From contig RCNN01000281.1 of assembly GCA_003667245.1 (NCBI GenBank), positions 1 through 46,584 of the forward strand: 46,584 nucleotides of DNA. The letters run 5' to 3'. The notes beneath the pieces were generated by a model. The model was not told where the DNA came from. It did no database searches and saw nothing but the letters and a program-made list of their open reading frames with translations. The position numbers were made by a program, and so were the translations under genes. Origin of the DNA: Heterostelium multicystogenum (lineage: Eukaryota; Evosea; Eumycetozoa; Acytosteliales; Acytosteliaceae). Of the stretch, positions 12,301 to 24,691 are shown in pieces (position 1 is the first letter of the stretch; every line of letters begins with the position of its first letter).

Positions 12301-13621
12301 TTTGTTATTTCAAATCATTCAAGCTTGTTGACTGCAACAACATCTTCAAGCAGGATCAAATAGCACTCACTGAGTAGTGTGCTACTACTGTTTCTGTTTT
12401 CATTTATATTTTGAAAAGTTTATGTATAATTTTGCATTTACTAAATAATACCTCCACATCTTAAATTTATACAATTAATAATATTATTTGTTTAAAATGT
12501 AGGTATCTTTTCTTAACATCCAAATTGAATATTAGTTGTTGATAATTTTATTGTTGTATTGCTATTGTTACAATTATTTAATTGGCTACATTGTATATTA
12601 GATCAAGTAGGTGTTGATAACATGTGATGTGAATTTTAAAATCATCAAAATCAGCACTCCGTTACTGTGATACATTTTAATTGTAACAAGAGGATCACTT
12701 GAAGGATTAACCATTCTTTTCAAAATTCAAATCTATCCAATTCATGTCATATTATTCTACATTTACCAAAAAAGCACTATCACCTTCCAACTGCTTGTAT
12801 TTACTTTCAAATTGACATTGATTAGAATACTTTTATAAGGATAACGATAACGTAATTTCCAATGCTACCATACCATATTATTAACTATAATTTATTTTTA
12901 ATCTAAATTCATTTTTCAAATATTACATTCCAATGAAATTTTCAACACAATCTTTCATAACTACATCTATTTACATTTTAATTTTTAGTTAATTTAAAGA
13001 AAAAGTAATATCCATATCTTTATAATTCAATCTATTAAATGCAATAACATATTTAATTAGTTAATAGATTTGTCCATTATTTCTACCAACATTCGCTACA
13101 AACTATTCTTTCCACAAGTATATTATTCGATGTCCGTTTTATTGGTTTAATTTTCCATATTCATATGGTATCCAATCACCATTTACATACCACTCTAACT
13201 AAAATTTTATACTATACTTTTTAAAGTTATAACATCAATTAACTGTATCAATCTTCACATTTACTTTAACTATTTTCATAATTTAGAAAATTACTAATAA
13301 ATTATCCATTTTATATTTTTAAAAGGAAGTTAATTAAGAATCACCCATCAACAACAACGATCTAAACATATTATTGGTAAAATTCTTCAAGTAGAAAATT
13401 ACCATTATCCATCACCTCGATTGAGTGTGATTTGATTCAATATAAATACCAAACCATCTTGGTGCCACAAAGATCCACTTATGAATACATTTTAACAAAT
13501 CTCTCTAAGAAATTTTTGATCAAAATAATATTCCGAACTCTTTAAAATACTCCTAAACCCCCTTCAAATTGAAATCAACTGATTATATTTCCAAACCTAA
13601 ACAAATCACCACCTCTAACAA
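9311..13621. other. AT-rich intergenic region and upstream region of the 13.6-kb gene
   Basis: No confident gene. A 106-codon plus-strand frame at 11098-11418 is partly coding-like and contains NGHLDVL, reminiscent of one ankyrin repeat, but no second repeat is visible. Other open frames are AT-driven. The stretch from about 13080 to 13621 is CA/AT-rich leader sequence for the next gene. Confidence 0.45.
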
Positions 13622-16600
13622 ATGACCGAAATTAAATCATATTTCACCCAAAATCAACAGAACACTCACCACCTCTCACACAGTGCACCTGATGACCACC
13701 TTATCTACTCATTCTCTGGTCAAAGATATTACGGCTCGACATCAATTAATGGCTTAACTTTGGTAGACATTCCTGGAATTTCCGATCAGAAGAATAACCT
13801 CATCAACAACAATACTATCAAAAAAGAAATCAATGGACTCCCAAATAATATTGCAAATCCCTATCATCTTCATCATCACCATCCCATTCAAAATCAAAAT
13901 ATCATCAATCAGGCGCCCTCCTTTCAAAACTCATGTGGCACTTTTTTCACCACCAACAACCCTTTTCAGCCCAATAACAACGGACTCAACAATTCCGGTC
14001 ACCTTGGCAGACCAGCCTCGATGGATTTAGCGAGCAGCAGCAGCACCATTGTCAATAACCTCAATAACATTTATATATCATCTTCATCATCATCTAATTC
14101 GCCACTGGCCTCTTCAAGCATTGGTAACATTCATTCGCTTCTAGTTACAGATACTCCTGCTTATTTCAACCCTGAGACATATCTGTCAGTCGTAGCTTTA
14201 AACTGTCTCAAATGTAATAATACACTCAGCATCGAGATTTCAAAGCTCGAGGACGGTGGAGTTAATGTTTTTCCGGGTCCCGATGACAAAAGCTACGAAT
14301 TCAAATGTGCCAGCTGCAATGGTGGAACATTTTTCTTTAAACACTCGCCAAAAACCTGGAAAGAGATGATACACACATCGCTCTTCAACTTGGAGAGAGA
14401 TAAAAATTACCGTTTCTCACATTACAGAGAGGTGATTACCTACATCCGTAAGCGTCCACAGTTCCTTTTGTCTGACCGAGAAAAGGAAACTGGCAAAATG
14501 AAGAATGTAATAACTGCAACTCTTTCATACAATCGTAAGCTCTTTGTGTCGTTTGCCCGTGACTCTGGAATGTGGTCGAATTGGCGCTCAGGTGACAAAG
14601 TCTGTGAGGATGATCGTGGATTACTTATTCTGCAGGAAAATAGTTACGAAAAAGAATTGAAAAGTAGAGAATCGTTTTCTGCTAAACTAGAGTGTAAAGA
14701 TTGTAATAAGATTTCAACTTTTGGTAAGCACCAAATTGATACCATATCCTCCTATATACTTACTAACTGGAAACCTTAACTTTTGGTTTAGATATCTCTG
14801 ATCTTGATGGTTCAAATGTTATTCCAGGTCCACAGGACACCAGATATGAATTCACATGTGAAATGTGCTCGGAGAGCAAGCGTCCAACTCTCACTCACCA
14901 GTCAAAGTCCTGGAAAGAAGTGGCGCACACAGCCCTTTATAATTTGGAACGTGAGAAGAAGTATAGGTTCTCGCACCAGATAGAGATAGCCACCTTTGTT
15001 AAAGATCATCCAGAGTCGTTTTCTTTCAACAGAGAAATTGAAAATATTAAGAATAGATTAAGTACTGTACTCTCTAGATACAAGAAGTCATTCACATCCA
15101 TTGGAAGATATACTGGAATGTGGTCTAACTGGAGAGAAGGCGATGAAAACTTGAAAGAACTTGATTGTGACGACGATGAATCTGACGACGAAGGAGGAAA
15201 TGGAACTCCATCTAAGCAAGGAGGTTCTAAATCTGAAAATAAAGCTTCCAAAAACATCTCATCTCCCACTACCAGCGGAAAGAAAAGATCGGCTAACATT
15301 GGTGAAACTCCAGTAGTCGATTATGGTAATCAAAAATTGTCCAATGGCTCAGTCGTAAGAGCTCGACAAGCAACCCCCACTCCAACCTGCTCCTCAACAT
15401 CCTCATCACCTAGCAATTTCCTCTCACCAACCATGGAGTCTCCCTTTATCAATGGAAACTCAGCCAATCAAAGCAATGGTTTAATGAGCACAGCCTCCAA
15501 TAATTCACCAAAGCTAAGCCCAGACAGCTCATCTACAACTCCTCTACTCAACAATTCTCCCAACTTTTTCTATCCCTCGCCCAATTTCCATCCAACTCCT
15601 ACAAACACTAATTCCAGTTCCGTCCACCCTCTTTTATATGGCTCCTCCAACCATACACTGGTGACACCAACCAACAAGAAGCATATGGACAACAATCTTG
15701 ACTGTGCTGTTTGCAAGAAGTCCAAAAATCCTCAATTCAAATGCTCAATGCCATACTGCCCCAAGTCATTCTGCCAGGACTGCCTCATTGAGTACTACCC
15801 CCATCTTCAGCCCAAGACCAACCACCTTAATGAATGGTGTTGTCCATCGTGCATCACGAACAGCCCCAACTCAGCGGTACACTATCCCCATCACCCATTC
15901 GGACAGAATGGCGGACAAAACAGCTTCTATCTACTGAACAGTCCTCCACTGTCCTTCTCCACATCGAATTTGTTTATCGCATCTTCACCAACCAACACCA
16001 GCAAGCACCAGATGTCCAAGAGCATGACGAAGCGCAGCAGCTCCGTCAACGATATAAAGACAGCTGGCAACCTCGAGACACTCGCACACCACCACCAGAA
16101 ACCAATGCTCTTCCCATTGGACCAGACACTCTATGCATCGCAGACACCAAAAGACAAGAGATACAAGCCATCCTCCAATGAAAACAGTGTCGCTCCATCC
16201 ATGATGGCAAATCCATTGGACCATGAAGTACCCAACTTTGTATCGCAGAACAGAACCGCCTCTCCGGCCGGCGGAGCTAACAACAACAGCGCGGGTATGA
16301 TGCAAAATAGCCCATTTTCCTCAACAGGTCATCATGGCTCATTCAACCCCACTCTAGAGTTTAGCAACCATCATAACTTCTATCACAACTCGTCCATTCC
16401 ATGGAGCCACGCCTCTTTTCCATTGCCACAATCACTGCCAGCTATTCCACAGCTCTCCTCAAACTCCACTGGTGGTGGTAGCGGCGGCAGCGGCAGCAGC
16501 GGAGGCGGATCATTTACACATGTACTCAATCCCTTTCACAACTCACTCTCCAAGTCATTATCACCCGAGACCAAGATCACAGAGCACCACAGTGGATCTA

Positions 16601-16647
16601 TCTACTTCAATAATGGAAATAACAAAATCTATGGATCCAATGAATAA
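13622..16647 (+). CDS. Large protein with two zinc-ribbon/winged-helix-like repeats and a PHD-like finger
   Basis: Two exons, 13622-14723 and 14792-16647, give 985 residues. The 68-nt intron has a GTAAGC donor, a textbook TACTAAC branch at 14761-14767 and a TTTAG acceptor. After an Asn/Ser-rich N-terminus there are two copies of one module. Each has a CxxC...CxxC zinc ribbon (first copy C195/C198 and C229/C232) containing a shared PGP motif, then about 80 residues running from a conserved WKE to GMWSNWR (about 246-325 and 408-489) that look like a winged helix. Residues 672-721 form a Cys-rich finger ending in WCCPSC, as in PHD or related fingers. The tail is Ser/Asn/His-rich with a Gly/Ser run. 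The architecture suggests a chromatin or transcription factor. A distant likeness of the module to the winged helix of ASH2 proteins is only an inference. I do not recognise an ortholog. Confidence 0.85.
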
Positions 16648-17208
16648 CAAGAACTACTCAACTTAATACAATACTATTATACAATACTATGTTTCAAAGC
16701 AATATCATATATTTATACTTTTATTGCTGTGGCTACTTATAATAAGATCAATACAATCTGAATCATCGTCGACCATTGTTATCAATCAACAAACCAACCT
16801 AAACACTCACCCATGAAGGAACGGAACCATTAAAATTCAATCATCTACACATACCAGTCAATCTATTCTACTCCAAACAATATCAAATGATTAACAAACA
16901 AGCAAACAAACACATCATTTCCAAAATATATATAATACTAATAATAATAATAAAAATTATTCTAATATTTTTTAAAACATACTAATAAAAGTGAGGATTA
17001 TACTTTTTAATAATATATGATATTGTTTTGAATTTAACAGAGAAGTTTGTTCCTGTAGGATCGTAATTATACCATATATTATAATTTATGGTAAAATCTT
17101 TATGTTGGTTGGAGTCATTTTTGCTGACCCTTTGTTATTTTATCCTTTGTCACACAACACTTTTGAAAAATAAGAGTCGATTATTAAAATTAAAGGGTTT
17201 ATTAATCC
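16648..17208. other. 3' flank and AT-rich intergenic DNA
   Basis: AT-rich downstream sequence with several AATAAA-like signals (for example near 16945-16990). No gene is seen. Confidence 0.5.
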
Positions 17209-17540
17209 TTATCCTTCTATCTCTTTAGGATTGTAAGTATTCTCATTATTCCCGAACAAGACGTAGATGTGGTGATTATCATAAATCCATTTCACAAAGA
17301 TCTAAGTCCTTAGATATTTAAATGACAGTTTTGCATTGCAATATTGACATGGACTTACCTAAATATGTTCCAACTCGGTAATTTACTCAATTTTGCCATA
17401 TGAAAATAGACCTTATTCAATACACCTAAAACTTTGAGTGTAGATTGAATAGGTACTTGAATATTCGAATCTAGAAGGATCCGAAGACCTGATCAAGAAT
17501 ATAGCAGCTTGATAGAAAGTGGTTGCACTTGTTGATCCAT
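17209..17540 (-). pseudogene. Possible small frame-broken gene of unknown family
   Basis: From ATG 17540-17538 one frame reads MDQQVQPLSIKLLYS, a TGA, then SGLRILLDSNIQVPIQSTL and KVYFHMAKLSKLPSWNIF, followed by a good GTAAGT donor. A later segment reads FVKWIYDNHHIYVLFGNN and ends at TAA 17211-17209. The composition is that of coding sequence. However, one in-frame TGA and an uneven splice phase mean the gene is either disrupted or contains sequence errors. No domain is recognised. Confidence 0.3.
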
Positions 17541-17677
17541 TCTTAAATTTTGTGTAAAAAAAATACAAATTGTGCATGAGAAAAACGAGTGGTAACTCAT
17601 TTCTGATTATTAATTTTTATAAAACACTCTTATTCCATACAGTAGTGATATATTAATATATATAAAGAAGAGAAGAA

Positions 17678-18236
17678 TGAATAGTTTAGTCATTAGAAGA
17701 TCATCTCTTCTTTTAAGATCACCATGCATCACTAGAGCTGGTGAGAGCTTTAGAATTGCAAAACAATAGAATGAGAAGTGGAAACGAAGGTATGACTGAT
17801 CCGATCAATAATAACAACGAACAGAAACAACTAACTCATTAATGCTATATAGAGGGTCCTTTACATGATTTACCAGATTTTCATTATGCAGGTATGTTTA
17901 GATTGATTGGTTTATCAAAGAATGAATGAATGAATGATGCAGATAGGATTGAAAGAGAGGATATATAACTAACGCTACTGTTGCATTGAAGATGGTAGAC
18001 CAGGTCCAGTAACACAAAAACAAATGAAATGGCAAACAACAAGAGCAAACAGAGAAGATATTATTAATCAACTAAAGGAAGAGGTTATTGCTGAACAAAG
18101 CTTAGTAACATTGCAAATCGATGCATTCAAAGAGAAGATTGATAAGAAGATTGCTGAAAAGAAACAAAAGAAGGCACAAATGGAGAAATTATTTAAAGAA
18201 AAGAACGAAACCAATACCACATCAAAACAACAATAA
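17678..18236 (+). CDS. mrpl52: Mitochondrial large ribosomal subunit protein mL52
   Basis: Three exons, 17678-17789, 17853-17891 (only 39 nt) and 17992-18236, join in frame to 131 residues. The introns have GTATG donors and CTAAC branch sites. The N-terminus (MNSLVIRRSSLLLR) is Arg/Ser/Leu-rich without acidic residues, as expected for a mitochondrial presequence. The family signature is split across the short exon: AGESFRIANN corresponds to the AG...WR start of mL52, and GPLHDLPDFHYADGRPGP matches the GPL..LPD..YADGRP core known from human MRPL52. The rest is a charged helix, Lys/Glu-rich to the C-terminus. The protein is part of the mitochondrial 39S-type subunit. The short exon means the gene would be missed or truncated by simple ORF calling. 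Confidence 0.85.
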
Positions 18237-18809
18237 ATATATACATAAAACATAGCATTATAAATACCATAACATAACATAACATAACAATATAAACAAA
18301 CAGCTCATTACTACAAGATAAAGAAAGTCAAGTCAGATCATATTAGATAGATAAACCTATCTAAAGTCATGTTACAACCCAAGCACAGCATCATTACAAA
18401 CAATAGCATATTTATATATTCAACTAAACAATTATAATCTTTAAAGTACATCTTAAGGCAAACAATAGCAATAATGCATAGAACAATAACAATAATAGTT
18501 CAATCTAGTAGTATCCAACAAGTACAAATGAATTCATTATGCGAATAATATGAATTGTTGTAACTATCACTACCACTACTTAAAGACAGAGTTTAATATA
18601 TATATGTGTATGTGTGCAAGATGATCTCACAGCGATGCACCATTATTCACACAGGTCAGCATAACAGCAGAAGAGGGAATACAATTCGGTTAGGTTCAGC
18701 TCATGTTTCTCCCAGTTTTTTTGGAATTTTTTGATTTTTTTTCAAAGTTGTCCACCACCACACATCATTCGATAAAAAGCTTGAAAATCTTTTAACTATT
18801 TTTATTCTT

Positions 18810-18899
18810 TTAATTACGTTCAACTGATATATAGGTGCGACAACATGTTGACAGTCCCCACTCATTTTCATTGAGATCAGCATGTGGAACCTCTGTCAT
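18810..18899 (-). CDS. Short coding-like segment, unknown
   Basis: A 29-codon minus-strand frame begins MTEVPHADLNENEWGLSTCC and continues open upstream to a CAAAAG that could be a splice acceptor near 18918. Its composition (Trp, Cys, His, Pro) is unlike the AT-driven open frames around it. It could be one exon of a small gene or a remnant. No family is recognised. Confidence 0.25.
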   Translation of the reverse strand: MTEVPHADLNENEWGLSTCCRTYISVERN

Positions 18900-19298
18900 A
18901 TATGGCAGTTGAGGGAGCTTTTGAACAAAATATATTAATTTTGCAAGTCAAAATTAAAAGTTTTAACATGAAATACCAACTCGCCTCTATTTAATTAATT
19001 GTCCCGTAGAACATCATAGCACCATTCATTATATTGGAATATCTTTATTGTTGTTGGTGCTTGTCAGTTAGAATTCAATTCTACGGAAAATAAATACTAC
19101 CTATTTTCTAATATTCATTGGTACCCATTTCTAAAATTCTAAAATATAACCTTTAATTTACTTTAAAATATATATTTTAAAAATACATACTAAATAATAA
19201 CTTGAAATTACTTATACCAATACTACCTAAACTTATTCCTAAATTATATTTAAACTCATTAATATTAAAATAAAATTAGAAGTAAACAAAGAGATAAA

Positions 19299-20403
19299 AT
19301 GGAAGATCGTTTAGAAGAATTACAAATGGCTGGTCGTAAAAACTCTATAAGAGTCGATGAAAAGCCAGAGAAAAGAGCTGTAGCCACCTCAATGGCTGGC
19401 GATATTGAAATGGCAGAAATGGATGGAGGAGATACAGAGTTTATGGCCGAGTTTTATAATGAAGTTAGTGATATCAAATCATCGATGGCAGCAGTCAGCA
19501 GAAGTGTAAAAAATATTGAGGATAAATATGTTCACTCTTTAAACTCTATTAATGTGGAGCAAGGTTTAAGTAAGAAAAGTGGAAAATTACAACAATATTA
19601 TTATTATTCATAGATACTAATGGACTGTTTGAATTTGTTATAAATAGGATATGAAGAGGATTTACAGACGAAGATAGATGAAGCAAATCGATCTTTTATG
19701 GAAATTAAGAGAAAGTTGGATAATTTAAAAGCTAGCAACGATAGATATGCCTCAAATAAGATGGCACAACCTACTGAGATTAGAATTAGAAATAATATTT
19801 ATGGAGTTCTAACTCAAAAGTTGGTAGATATGTTGAGAGAATACAATGAAACCCAAAACAATTACAAGGTTAAATATAGAGAAAAATTAGAAAGACAATA
19901 TAAGATTGGTAGGTTTCAAATATATTATTTATATATAATATCTTAATTAGATTATTAATTAGTTTATTTTTCTTTGAATAGTTAAACCTGATATCACTCA
20001 GGACGAGATAAACACTGCAATGGAACAAGGAGATTCTACCATGATTTTTGCAGATACTATTCTTAAAACTAATTTGAAAGCTCAGGAAAAGAGTGCGATG
20101 ACCTACCTCCAGGAGAGACATAAAGAAATGAACAGATTGGAGACTAGCATTTCAGAACTGCATCAACTCTTTTTAGACATGTCGGTTCTAGTTGAAACGC
20201 AAGGAGTTATGTTAGGTACTATTGAAGATAACATCTCATCTACAGTGATCAATGTTAAAGAAGGAATTGTCAATTTGGAGAGTGCAAGAAAAAGACATAT
20301 AAGAAGAAGAAAGAGAATGATCATTTTTATCACCGTATTAGTCATTATTATTATAGCAGTATTGGCTCCAATCCTTGCCATTTTTATTCCAAAGATCAAA
20401 TAA
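19299..20403 (+). CDS. Syntaxin (Qa-SNARE), plasma-membrane type
   Basis: Three exons, 19299-19569, 19648-19908 and 19982-20403, give 317 residues. The first donor could also be at 19564, which removes two residues without changing the frame; GTAAGA at 19570 is the better donor. The protein has the syntaxin-1/SSO layout: a charged N-terminus, an Habc-type helical region (for example DIKSSMAAVSRSVKNIEDKY), a t-SNARE helix with ELHQLFLDMSVLVETQG carrying the zero-layer glutamine at about residue 251, a basic RRRKR patch, and one C-terminal membrane anchor (about 290-313, Ile/Val-rich) with only a few residues after it. It should act as a target-membrane SNARE in exocytic fusion. The neighbours are unrelated genes on the same strand. 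Which syntaxin paralog this is cannot be decided from the sequence alone. Confidence 0.9.
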
Positions 20404-20611
20404 ACATTTCCAATATTTTAGAATTTTACTTGTTAACAATATATTTATTAAAATTAGATTATAGCATTTAATACCCCCGCATGCAATTCCTTTAGTTAAT
20501 TTTTCAAATTTTATGGGTCTAACAACTAAATATAAATAAACCAGTTGTAAAAAGTTTATTAATATAAGAATCTTTAAGATTATCTTATTACTATATATTT
20601 ACTTTAATCCA

Positions 20612-22102
20612 ATGTCATTAAAGAGAAAGTCAAATGCTGGCGAGGGCGATCAGAAGAATGGCACTGGCAATGGAGTAGCTTCCATTGGTAATGATATAGT
20701 AACATTGCAGGCATCGCTTCTAAGTCGACCTGCAAGAAAACAGTCGAACAATCTAAACTCGCGTTACGAAGATCACGATACAGACACACAAGAGTACAAC
20801 ATTTGGTACCACAAGAAGATAGGAAGAAGAAATTGGCGAGATAGAGATGTTAGCAGCTCGAGATGTAATGTTTTGAAAGATTGTGGTAAGACTCGTGCCG
20901 CCAAAGATGCATACTTCTGTCTGCATTTCGCCAGAGGTCGCTGTGTCAATGGTGTAGACTGTACGTTCTTACACCGTGTCCCAACACCTGCCGATGACAA
21001 GCGTCTAGAGCTAACGCATGACATTTTCGGTCGTGAAAGATTTAAAGACGACCGTGAAGATATGGGTGGTGTTGGTAGTTTCAGTAGAGATAACAGAAGT
21101 ATGTATATTATTAACTACTGAGCACTGGCAGTCGTAGTCAAAAGATAACACAATCAGGCAAGAATACTAATTGAATCAATTCATTTGTTTAGCATTGTAT
21201 ATTGGTGGATTGAAATCGAATCAGAATTTAAGTCAGTTGGAAGATATGATTAGACGTGGTTTCGAAGAATGGGGAGCAATTGAATATGTAAGAGTGATTC
21301 TTAATAAATCAATTGCCTTCGTAAGATATATGTATAGATCGACAGCAGAGTTTGCCAAGGAAGCCATGGCTGACCAGACTCTGGACAATGGCGAACTGCT
21401 GAATGTCAGATGGGCAACGGAAGACAGCAATCCGCTGGCAAAACAAGCCGACGAAAGAAACTTGCATCGTGTTGCAACCGAAGTTGTCAACAAAAGACTG
21501 AGGGAGATGGCTAATGATGATCAAGCAGCATTACAATTCCAAATGTCTGGTGTATATCCTAATACCGATGGTCAATATGACCCAAATCTAATACGTATGT
21601 GAAATATATGAACTATCAATCGGATTGTTATTTACTTTATGACTAACTTGTTCATCTTGTAGAACAACAACAAATGTATCAATATCAATATGCCACTAGT
21701 CAGCAATATGAAATGCATCCATATGCTATAAAGTATAACAGTCAACTTAAAGAAAGACAGAAACAGGGCGAAGCAACGGATGTTAAACCACTGGGTAATA
21801 AGGTTGGTAACTACTTTGGACACACACCAAACGAAATGAATTTGAGTGCCGAACAACAGAAGCAATACGATGAGTACTTAAAGAACTACTACCAATACTA
21901 TGGATATGATTACACACAACTTACAGAGGAACAAAAACAGCAGATGCTACAATATTCACAAGCATACTATGGCGTATCAACTAAAGAAACAAGTAACAAC
22001 AATAATGATGAACAAGAAGATGAAGATGAAGAGGATGAGGAAGAGGAAAACAATGAAGGAGAAGAAAAGCAAGAGAACAAACAAGAAGGAGATGAGGAGT
22101 AA
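20612..22102 (+). CDS. cwc2: Pre-mRNA-splicing factor Cwc2
   Basis: Three exons, 20612-21098, 21193-21594 and 21663-22102, give 442 residues. Cwc2 binds U6 snRNA near the spliceosome catalytic centre as part of the Prp19-related complex. The N-terminal half has the family block EYNIWYHKKIG and a CCCH finger, C103-x7-C111-x5-C117-x3-H121, preceded by further cysteines (85, 91), as in the torus domain. Exon 2 opens with the RRM RNP2 motif TLYIGG and includes SIAFVRY as RNP1. After the RRM come the NVRWATEDSNP segment and a Gln/Tyr-rich stretch, then a strongly acidic Glu/Asp/Asn tail that is longer than in yeast. The gene converges on the LRR gene, with 51 bp between the stop codons. Confidence 0.92.
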
Positions 22103-22153
22103 ATAAATAAAATAGATAGATTGATCCTTTATTGTTGGACTGTTGGTTTTATG

Positions 22154-24691
22154 CTATATATTTATCCAACCTTGCTCAATTATATCTTCGAGTGTTACTT
22201 GTTGTTGGGTCTCCAGTACTTCGATAGTGGTACGACCATCGATCTTGTTGAGGATGACCTGCTCGTCGATTTCATCAGAGATTGCACTACCAAAGAAAAC
22301 GAAGCGAAGGTGATAGTGAATATGAGACTCTAGTGTAAGGAAGTTGATAGTGTTGGGTGTTAGGGCAGTGCAATCAGTCAGCTCAATTGCTTCGAGCATC
22401 AGCCATCGCTTCATTGCGTCGATGATGACATTGTCTTTGATCTTGAAGCACGACAGACATGAGAAACACTCTTATGGACGGACAACGATCAACTAGTCGT
22501 GTCACGGTTTCACCCTCTAGATGTTGGAATCCACCTCCAATAAGCAGTGTCTCGAGGTTGGCAGCACAGTTCGAGTTTGCCATGTCCATTAAAAAGTCGT
22601 CGTTGACCATTGGCGAGAAACTAATGTCTAAGGTTGTAAGCTGATCGGCATGATTGAAGAAGTTCTTGGCTGAAGTTAAGTTGACCGAACCCATTCGGCA
22701 ATGTGAAAGATAAAGCTTCTTCAGCAATCTGCAATTCTCAGCCAACACATTGAATATCTCATAACTTATATTCTTACATTGAGATAAACCTATTTCCTCT
22801 AAACATCTGTTACTTGACGATATTAGCTGTTAGACGATAATAACAACAAAGTTATGAAATGGATGTTAGAATATGGTAGCTTTAAATGAGTCCACTGGAC
22901 ATTGCAAGTACTTACTCTAAATACATTATCTGAAACAGGTGTGCCATCGAGTCGAATATATCTTAGGTTATTTAGTGAAACTGGAATTTGATTTAGATGC
23001 TGATCCTGTACTTGAGTGAACCGAATGTCAAGTCTATTGAGCAGGGGATTGGCTTTGAATATATTGGACCAATCCGCTGGATATTTTGACGACTTTAGCA
23101 GTGAGTGATTGGAGAGTGATTAGACCGTTCATCGTCATGTCGATAAGAGCATCGTCACTGATTTTGGTGCAGTATGAGATGTCAAGGGTGTGGAGCAGTG
23201 GACACTTCTTTGGAAGCATGGCAAGCGATTCGTCTTCAATATCGAGCTGTGCCAAATTGAGACTCTGTATCATCGATGGATATGCAACTACGATGTTGTT
23301 TGCTTCGTCGAGGCGGTTGGTGTTGAGTGAGAGTGAGGAAGACCCATTTGAAATCATGGAGGAAAGCGATTGCTGTGACATGGAGTGATCGATTCCAAAC
23401 GAAGATAGTGATGAAATTGAAGCTGACGACGAAGTAACACCATTGATATTGATGCTTGAAGCGGAATTCAGAAGGTTTGGATGTGGCTGATGTTGTCCAT
23501 TGGACAAAAGCACTGGTGAAGGATGGGCTGTTAAAACTTGGTGTGTTTGATTATGATTGGTCAAAATGGAAACGAGCAGTGAGTGATCGATCTTATTGTA
23601 ACTAAGATCCAGACTGGTAAGATTGACAAGATTGCAAAAAGTGGTTGTAATACAAGGCATTATAATTGGCTCATTGAGGGTGCTGATGGAAAGACTGCGT
23701 AGTTTCAAGCAATGAGAAGTAATAGTTGCTAAGGATTTGCTACTTATTTTAGTTCCAGTCAGGTCGAGCTGAGTTAATGATGGAGATGCTCTGAGAAGTC
23801 GACGCAAAAACTGGGTCACTAAATGTGGTGCACTGACGGATGAGTAATGACTCCAAGCCAGAGTCCTCATCACTTCTTGAGTGAGCGTTGATTCCATTGC
23901 TAGAATTTCCACCTCCACCGCTCGACGTAGATTCTTGGTCGAATGGAATTACAACAGCATGTGGAGGCAGATGGCTGCCGTCATCTGAAGAGTCCAGTGA
24001 TATCCTGAATAGATCAGTGTTACCTTTGCGCTTCCTTTAGAATTTTATCCTTCAATCGCTGCAATCTGTTCAATTTGATTTTGGTGGGTGTGGCGGGTGG
24101 TGTTGAGGATGGTGTTGTGAGTGGCGAAGTCGCTGGTGACGCCAAACTGTTGCTGCTGCCATTGGCACTGCCGACATCGGAAGGACCGCCAATGGTTGAC
24201 GTTCGATGGCGCACACCATCTCCATTGGAGTGTGCGTGACTGTTGTGCAAAACCAGCTTTAATATATGATCGTTGATTTCGTAGCAGTATGAAAAATCCA
24301 ATTTTTGAATTCGGTGTGCAGATTTGAGAAGCTCCTTGGCTGAGTCCAACTGTGATATCTTGCTTTTGACAACACTAAAATCCAGTGTCTTGATGCGTGG
24401 ATCCAATAGAACTTCAATCAGCTCTGTTATTGCAGCCACTTTGACATTGAATACCCTGTACTCCAGCATGAAATGAATTAGCTCTTCCTTCAACTCAAGA
24501 GGCAGCAAAGCCAAATTGTGTTTGTCTTCGCCTGCTAGTGAACTTGTAATGATCGAAACAAAGCACCTCTTTTTCAAAGTAATTGGGTGGTGCTTCATCA
24601 AAAGCTGCAGGTAATCAAACACACCATCATTCGATTTCTTGGCGCCACCACTACCACCACCACTAAACTTTAATTTATTCGCCAGTTTCAT
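22154..24691 (-). CDS. Leucine-rich-repeat protein (AMN1-like repeats), frame-broken
   Basis: Reading across frames from ATG 24691 gives a long LRR protein of roughly 780 residues. It starts with a Gly/Ser-rich segment, then a helical region, then a first repeat (IQKLDFSYCYEINDHIL). A Ser/Thr/Pro linker and a Ser/Gly/Asp-rich insert follow, then many Cys-containing repeats such as LTQLDLTGTKIS, LHTLDISYCTKISDDALIDM, LLKKLYLSHCRM and LEAIELTDCTALTPNTI. A clean 89-nt intron lies at 22915-22827. Frame changes are needed near 24025-24027 (AAA run), 23838-23839 (CC), about 23095 and about 22455. Each is a one-base change that restores a sensible protein. Repeats of this kind are common in F-box and AMN1-type adaptors, but no F-box is visible. 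The target is unknown. Confidence 0.75.

Noticed and set aside
15985..16305. Open frames on both strands inside the large finger-protein gene (15006-16666).
   Set aside because: They are shadows of the plus-strand coding exon, which has consistent composition and domain content.
17494..17500. Reading the in-frame TGA at about 17495 as selenocysteine.
   Set aside because: There is no recognisable selenoprotein family and no evident SECIS-like element. Sequence error or pseudogene is simpler.
24005..24023. A 19-nt GTAACA...TTCAG segment that would act as a mini-intron and restore the LRR frame; a second 19-nt GT...AG segment near 23835 would do the same.
   Set aside because: Both breaks are explained as well by one extra base in an adjacent homopolymer (AAA at 24025-24027, CC at 23838-23839). 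Other breaks in the window have no fitting 19-nt intron, and normal introns here are 54 nt or longer.
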